This document shows positions 14,135 through 17,794 of a DNA stretch of 17,794 bases, piece after piece (the stretch's first letter is position 1; the number at the start of each line of letters is the position of its first letter). The stretch is from JBFJVZ01 sp041623895 (lineage in GTDB: Bacteria > Planctomycetota > Planctomycetia > Pirellulales > Pirellulaceae), in contig JBFJVZ010000111.1 of assembly GCA_041623895.1 (NCBI GenBank), forward strand, positions 1 through 17,794. The letters are read 5' to 3'. A model generated the notes under the pieces. It ran no database searches. It was not told where the DNA came from and saw nothing but the letters and a program-made list of their open reading frames with translations. Position numbers and translations under genes: made by a program.

Positions 14135-15585
14135 GCCAAGCCCTGATTGGCAAAGACGTTCGCTCCGCGGTCGACGCACGCGGTGATGTTTTAAGCACAA
14201 GCGGGACGAGACTAGCCGGCAAGAAAAAATCGCTGTTGATGTTAATTGTTCGGCTGGTTTGGACGTCGGCGCTGGTTGCCGTGTGGGTGGTGTTGGCCCC
14301 CTTTCGATTGTTGCGAGCGATTCGTCAAAACATGACGGCGGCGTCAGTGTCGGTGTTGCTTGTTGGCATCACCACATTAAATATTGTTTGGGGTTACCCC
14401 TGGACCGGGATGTTTGCGGCTTGCATTTCGCTGCTGAGCATTGGCATGCTCGTCAATTTTTGTTTACGGCCGCGATTGCGAATTGATTTTTCGCTTCCCT
14501 CTTTCACGCCCGCCGGCCAGCCATGCAAGATCGTCGTGCACGGCATCAACACGCGCCGCTTTCCGGCGTTTGATTTTTCGGTTGGGCTGGGTGCTGTGCA
14601 TCAGGCGGGCTCTCGTCGACGGAATCGCAACAACCGGCCGCTGACCGAAACGAGCCCACCGCTATCTGTTGCGGTACTGCGACCCGGGGATCGAATCGAT
14701 GTCGCTTCGAGCGTCGTTTTTCATCGCCGCGGCATTCACCCCGTGCCGGACGTTGTGTTAGCAACGACATTCCCGTTTCATCTTTTTTGCAGCACCCAAG
14801 TCGTTCCCTCGGCAGCGACCATTGCCGTAACGCCAAGTCCCCTAACCGGTGACGAAGATGCCGCCGCACGCGCCTTGCTGCAGGCTGTTGGTGGATGGTC
14901 ACATCGGCTGCTTTCCGGTGATGCCTTGGACTACACCGGTAGCCGCGAATATCAGCCGGGAATGCCGGTTCGCCGCTGGGACTTCTCTTCCTGGGCGCGG
15001 CTTGGCAAACCGATCGTGCGCGAATTCCAATCGCCATCGATTCAATCCGTCCTGCTGTTGGTGGACACGGCGGTTTCCTGCGAGCATCCCAAAGACGAAG
15101 CCCTCCGCCTGGTCGAACGGGCACTGTCGCTGGCGGCATCGGCAATTAACGATCTGCTAGGCAAATCGATTCGAGTGCAGTTGTATGTGACCAGCGAATC
15201 ACCCGCTGAGCAACTTGCTGAATCAATCGTACACGGCTCGACCAATGACGCTGAATCGATGCAGATTCGACTTGCCAGAGCGGAATCGAGTCCTGCGGCC
15301 GAAGCCGACCAACATCTTCGCGATTTTCTTCACGAAGTTGCCGGCGCTCCAACGCTCTTGATCACCTCGCGACGAAACATGGATGTGATTGACCATCTCT
15401 CCGGCAACATCAACGTGATCTGCATTGACCAGGCCGAAAGTAGCCAAATCGCGGACGTTGTCACCGAATCATCCAGCGGCAGCGGACCAGCTCGCCTGGA
15501 TCCTGCTCACGATGCTGGCCGGCGAAACCCAGCGGACAAGAATCAGCATGCCGTCTTTGCCAGTGGGAGTCGGTATGAAGATTAG
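14131..15585 (+). CDS. DUF58-domain membrane protein
   Basis: 484 aa starting at GTG 14131, inside the moxR stop. A basic N-terminus (to about 34) is followed by hydrophobic segments at about 35-60 and 71-110, giving two or three membrane helices. A beta-rich region (about 115-225) precedes the DUF58 signature SREYQPGMPVRRWDFSSWAR (271-290), continuing LGKPIVREFQS. A vWA-like alpha/beta fold follows, with SVLLLVDTAV containing the first half of a possible metal-site motif (D-T-A rather than DxSxS, so a classical MIDAS is doubtful). The C-terminal 40 residues are low-complexity and hydrophilic, and their DNA also holds the start of the next gene. DUF58 proteins accompany MoxR ATPases and transglutaminase-like proteins in many bacteria; their molecular role is not settled. 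Probably a membrane-anchored client or scaffold with its soluble part in the cytoplasm. Confidence 0.9.
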   Translation: MSQALIGKDVRSAVDARGDVLSTSGTRLAGKKKSLLMLIVRLVWTSALVAVWVVLAPFRLLRAIRQNMTAASVSVLLVGITTLNIVWGYPWTGMFAACISLLSIGMLVNFCLRPRLRIDFSLPSFTPAGQPCKIVVHGINTRRFPAFDFSVGLGAVHQAGSRRRNRNNRPLTETSPPLSVAVLRPGDRIDVASSVVFHRRGIHPVPDVVLATTFPFHLFCSTQVVPSAATIAVTPSPLTGDEDAAARALLQAVGGWSHRLLSGDALDYTGSREYQPGMPVRRWDFSSWARLGKPIVREFQSPSIQSVLLLVDTAVSCEHPKDEALRLVERALSLAASAINDLLGKSIRVQLYVTSESPAEQLAESIVHGSTNDAESMQIRLARAESSPAAEADQHLRDFLHEVAGAPTLLITSRRNMDVIDHLSGNINVICIDQAESSQIADVVTESSSGSGPARLDPAHDAGRRNPADKNQHAVFASGSRYED

Positions 15586-17734
15586 CGAGAGATGGCTGGT
15601 TCCGGGATTGCTTGTCGTACTGGCTTCCTTTGCCGGTTCGACGTTCGCGACCTGGTATGTTTGTTTGCTCTGCTTTGGCATTTCTGCTGCTGCGGCAAAG
15701 CTCCGCCGCCGCCGGCTGAGTCAGCAAACGGATCAAGTTCGCATTTCCCGCTTGCTTCGCTGGCTGGGTAACACGCTGCTTTATTTACTGATTGCTTTGC
15801 TGATCAGTGCGTGGAGGTTTGGGGAGTACGCGGGCGAGACGATCAACCCCATCGCTTTTGGCTTTGACGCCGTCGCTCATGCAGCCATGGTCTCCGCATT
15901 GATCTTGTGGGTCATTCACCCCATCGCCGGTCACCCAGCCATGCTTGGGCTGGGATTGCTGGTCGTGCTGTTGTGCGTTGCCGCCGGTGGTGCCAGTCAT
16001 TCATTCTCCGCTCAGCTGGCGGTTGCACTGGCGGTTACGATCGGATTCGTCCTGGGTTCCAACTGCATTTTGGGGCATCGTTATCACTCAAAAAGCGGTC
16101 GGTTGGACCTGAGACCCAGGCCAAACGCTGTGGACCGTTCTCGCAGCGCGGCCAACCCTGGCTCAAGTCGAATTGGAATTCTGTTTTCGCTGCTCGTGCT
16201 ATCGGCGATTCTGATGACCACCACGGCGATTGCTCACGTCACCGAATACGTGTTGCCTGGCGTCAAGACCACCTTGCATAGTCAATTGACGAATTCGATC
16301 GAAGCGGTTCAGGGGGAGGCAGTGATCGGCAGTACCCGCTACGTGCGTGGTAGCCGCATCGGATCGATTCGCCGACACATGTTGGGAAATCCGGCGTCAA
16401 TGGCGCTGCGGGCTTACGCGACTGCCACGCCCGGTTACTTGCGTGGAACGGCATTCGACAGGTACAGCAATGGTCGCTGGTCCGCCATTTCCTTTGAACA
16501 ACTTGGAAATGACAAAGCGTCGCCGGCGATGCGGGCGCGCGAATTGTTGCGATCGGGCCAGGGACTGACGCGACTTGAGGGCGGCACAAATCGGCCGCTC
16601 ACGCGTTTTTTCACACGTGAGCCGGATGACGATCGCGTGACATCGATCGAGATACACAACGATCCGATGAAAGGGCCGGTGATTTTCACCCCCCTGGCGA
16701 CACGTTGGTTGGAGGCAAACGCGAGCAGCATCACCATTAGCCATCACGATATTGTTCAAGCGGGCATCAATGTTTCTGATCCTTACGTTTGTGGTGCTGC
16801 GAAAACGCCGAAGCCGGAGACGCTGGATCCGAAGCGGCGGCAAACCTTGCTGACGGTGCCTGCGGATATACGTGCGCAAGTCAGTGTGGTGGCTCAGACG
16901 CTATGTGCAGCTGATAGCACGGCATTTGCCAAGGCCAAAGCCATCAGCCAATACTTTCAAGAGAACTTTGAGTACTCGCTTACCAAGATCCCAACACGGT
17001 CGCAGGACGATCCGATCTCTCAATTTCTGACCGACAAACACCCGGCGCATTGTGAATACTTTGCCACAGCTTCCGTGCTGCTTTTACGCAGCGCGGGAGT
17101 GCCTGCCCGATATGTCACCGGGTACGTCACGATTGAAAAAAGTGAGGAGGATAAATATTGGATCGCGCGAAATCGGGACGCTCACGCTTGGGTCGAGGCT
17201 TATGACGATCTCACCGGTCAGTGGTTTCCCGTGGAATCGACGCCCGGACGCATCTATCTGTCAATGCGGCAAGCGAGCAGCGACGATGGTTTGTTCGACG
17301 GCAGCAACAGTCTCAACTCCGATGATCGTTCCGATCACTCCTTGCTGAGCCTGGTGTGGGGCTGGCTGACATCCATGCGGACAACGGATCCGCTGATTTT
17401 GATCTTCAGATTCGGACAGCTGCCGCTGTTCTGTGTGGTGGCATTCTTGCTTTGGAAAAACTTTCGTGGCGGTTACAAGGAAGAATCGAATCCAATGGAT
17501 GTGCAGAGCAGGCAAATGCTGCGCCGCATCGACCGCAGGGTGAAACGCCATGCGCTGATTCGTCAGCCACATGAGACGCTGCACCAGTTCGCCTCACGAA
17601 TCGAAACCGCGTTGGAAACCGACGTCGTCGAACGTCATCGGCACCAGGAGTTCCTAGCGCGCGCCGCCCAGTGGTATCGGCAATACGCCGCGGCAAGATA
17701 TCGCGGCCAAATGCCGGTGCCCTTCCAGCTCTGA
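15575..17734 (+). CDS. TgpA-like membrane transglutaminase-domain protein
   Basis: 719 aa from ATG 15575, with GGGAG five bases upstream and an 11-base overlap with the DUF58 gene. A frame open back to 15425 is discounted because MKISERWLVPGLLVVLASFAG starts the first membrane helix. Several hydrophobic segments lie between about 8 and 220 (for example 8-40, 66-80, 101-117, 121-139, 146-162, 200-220). A soluble region (about 225-600) contains the transglutaminase core (about 445-560): catalytic Cys493 in AHCEYFATAS, His537 in RDAHAWVEAY, and VESTPG with Glu554 where TgpA-like proteins usually have Asp. A last helix (about 606-627) leads to a cytoplasmic tail with a four-helix-like segment (DUF4129-like position, 650-719). 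This matches TgpA of Pseudomonas in layout. The core should face the periplasm, perhaps acting on cell-envelope peptides as transglutaminase or protease; the substrate is unknown. Confidence 0.92.
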   Translation: MKISERWLVPGLLVVLASFAGSTFATWYVCLLCFGISAAAAKLRRRRLSQQTDQVRISRLLRWLGNTLLYLLIALLISAWRFGEYAGETINPIAFGFDAVAHAAMVSALILWVIHPIAGHPAMLGLGLLVVLLCVAAGGASHSFSAQLAVALAVTIGFVLGSNCILGHRYHSKSGRLDLRPRPNAVDRSRSAANPGSSRIGILFSLLVLSAILMTTTAIAHVTEYVLPGVKTTLHSQLTNSIEAVQGEAVIGSTRYVRGSRIGSIRRHMLGNPASMALRAYATATPGYLRGTAFDRYSNGRWSAISFEQLGNDKASPAMRARELLRSGQGLTRLEGGTNRPLTRFFTREPDDDRVTSIEIHNDPMKGPVIFTPLATRWLEANASSITISHHDIVQAGINVSDPYVCGAAKTPKPETLDPKRRQTLLTVPADIRAQVSVVAQTLCAADSTAFAKAKAISQYFQENFEYSLTKIPTRSQDDPISQFLTDKHPAHCEYFATASVLLLRSAGVPARYVTGYVTIEKSEEDKYWIARNRDAHAWVEAYDDLTGQWFPVESTPGRIYLSMRQASSDDGLFDGSNSLNSDDRSDHSLLSLVWGWLTSMRTTDPLILIFRFGQLPLFCVVAFLLWKNFRGGYKEESNPMDVQSRQMLRRIDRRVKRHALIRQPHETLHQFASRIETALETDVVERHRHQEFLARAAQWYRQYAAARYRGQMPVPFQL

Positions 17735-17761
17735 AACCGTGCCAGTGTTGGATGCGTGGTA

Positions 17762-17790
17762 GCGGAAGTCGCCAAGACTTTCGGCGATTC
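17762..17790. repeat. Intergenic inverted repeat, same family as the element at 12532-12563
   Basis: This lies 27 bases after the transglutaminase stop. AAGTC (17766-17770) pairs with GACTT (17776-17780) across GCCAA, and TCGCC can instead pair with GGCGA. AAGTCGCCA (17766-17774) is identical to 12532-12540, and GACTTTCGGCGA (17776-17787) matches GACTTCGGCGA at 12552-12562 with one extra T. The spacer between the halves is 1 base here and 11 there. The following bases may continue the element past the window edge. Confidence 0.6.
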
Positions 17791-17794
17791 ACCC

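Noticed and set aside
15425..15574. Earlier start for the transglutaminase protein
   Set aside because: It would overlap DUF58 by 161 bases; the ATG at 15575 has a Shine-Dalgarno and begins the first membrane helix.
1..17794. CRISPR array, insertion sequence, phage or toxin-antitoxin genes
   Set aside because: No regularly spaced repeats, transposase, integrase, capsid or small paired genes were seen.

Overview
The window looks like chromosomal DNA of a planctomycete, probably a Pirellulaceae/Rhodopirellula-like bacterium. This is an inference from gene content and style: a secreted DUF1080 (3-keto-disaccharide hydrolase family) protein, a very large Ser/Thr kinase-ATPase fusion, an HD-GYP protein with an extra H...G segment, mostly weak Shine-Dalgarno sequences, moderately high GC, and AAGTCGCCA/CGGCGA hairpin elements between genes. 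No rRNA, tRNA, CRISPR array, insertion sequence or integrase was found. The region reads as ordinary chromosomal gene content.

Layout, left to right. (1) Positions 2-2241 (+) carry signal transduction: the 3' end of a protein with two tandem histidine phosphotransfer (Hpt) domains, then a REC-HD-GYP response regulator, a probable phosphorelay ending in cyclic-di-GMP hydrolysis. (2) Positions 2405-5167 hold a Gfo/Idh/MocA oxidoreductase (+) that meets, tail to tail, a sodium:sugar symporter of the SGLT/vSGLT type (-). (3) Positions 5446-9204 (+) encode a 1252-residue protein kinase + AAA-type ATPase + helical-repeat protein, divergent from the symporter across a 278-bp gap. (4) Positions 9215-12428 (-) carry three genes transcribed leftward: a MnmD-type tRNA wobble-uridine methyltransferase, a condensation/WS-DGAT-superfamily acyltransferase and a secreted DUF1080 protein. 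(5) A 600-bp non-coding stretch with stacked inverted repeats and a plausible promoter precedes (6) a tight overlapping operon at 13088-17734 (+): MoxR AAA+ ATPase, DUF58 protein and membrane-bound TgpA-like transglutaminase.

How the genes may work together. The MoxR-DUF58-transglutaminase set is a recurrent bacterial trio, translationally coupled here by 4- and 11-base overlaps. MoxR probably acts as a chaperone-like ATPase for the DUF58 protein at the membrane, next to an outward-facing transglutaminase domain. The symporter, oxidoreductase and DUF1080 protein share a carbohydrate theme (uptake, NAD(P)-dependent oxidoreduction, possible 3-keto-glycoside cleavage), but they are not one operon, so a joint pathway is only suggested.

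I see no clearly new multi-gene system. The points most worth checking are the paired intergenic hairpin elements, the atypical kinase motifs (a glycine where the alpha-C glutamate is expected, and DYG for DFG), the degenerate HHxxxDG motif of the acyltransferase, and Glu in place of the usual Asp in the transglutaminase triad.
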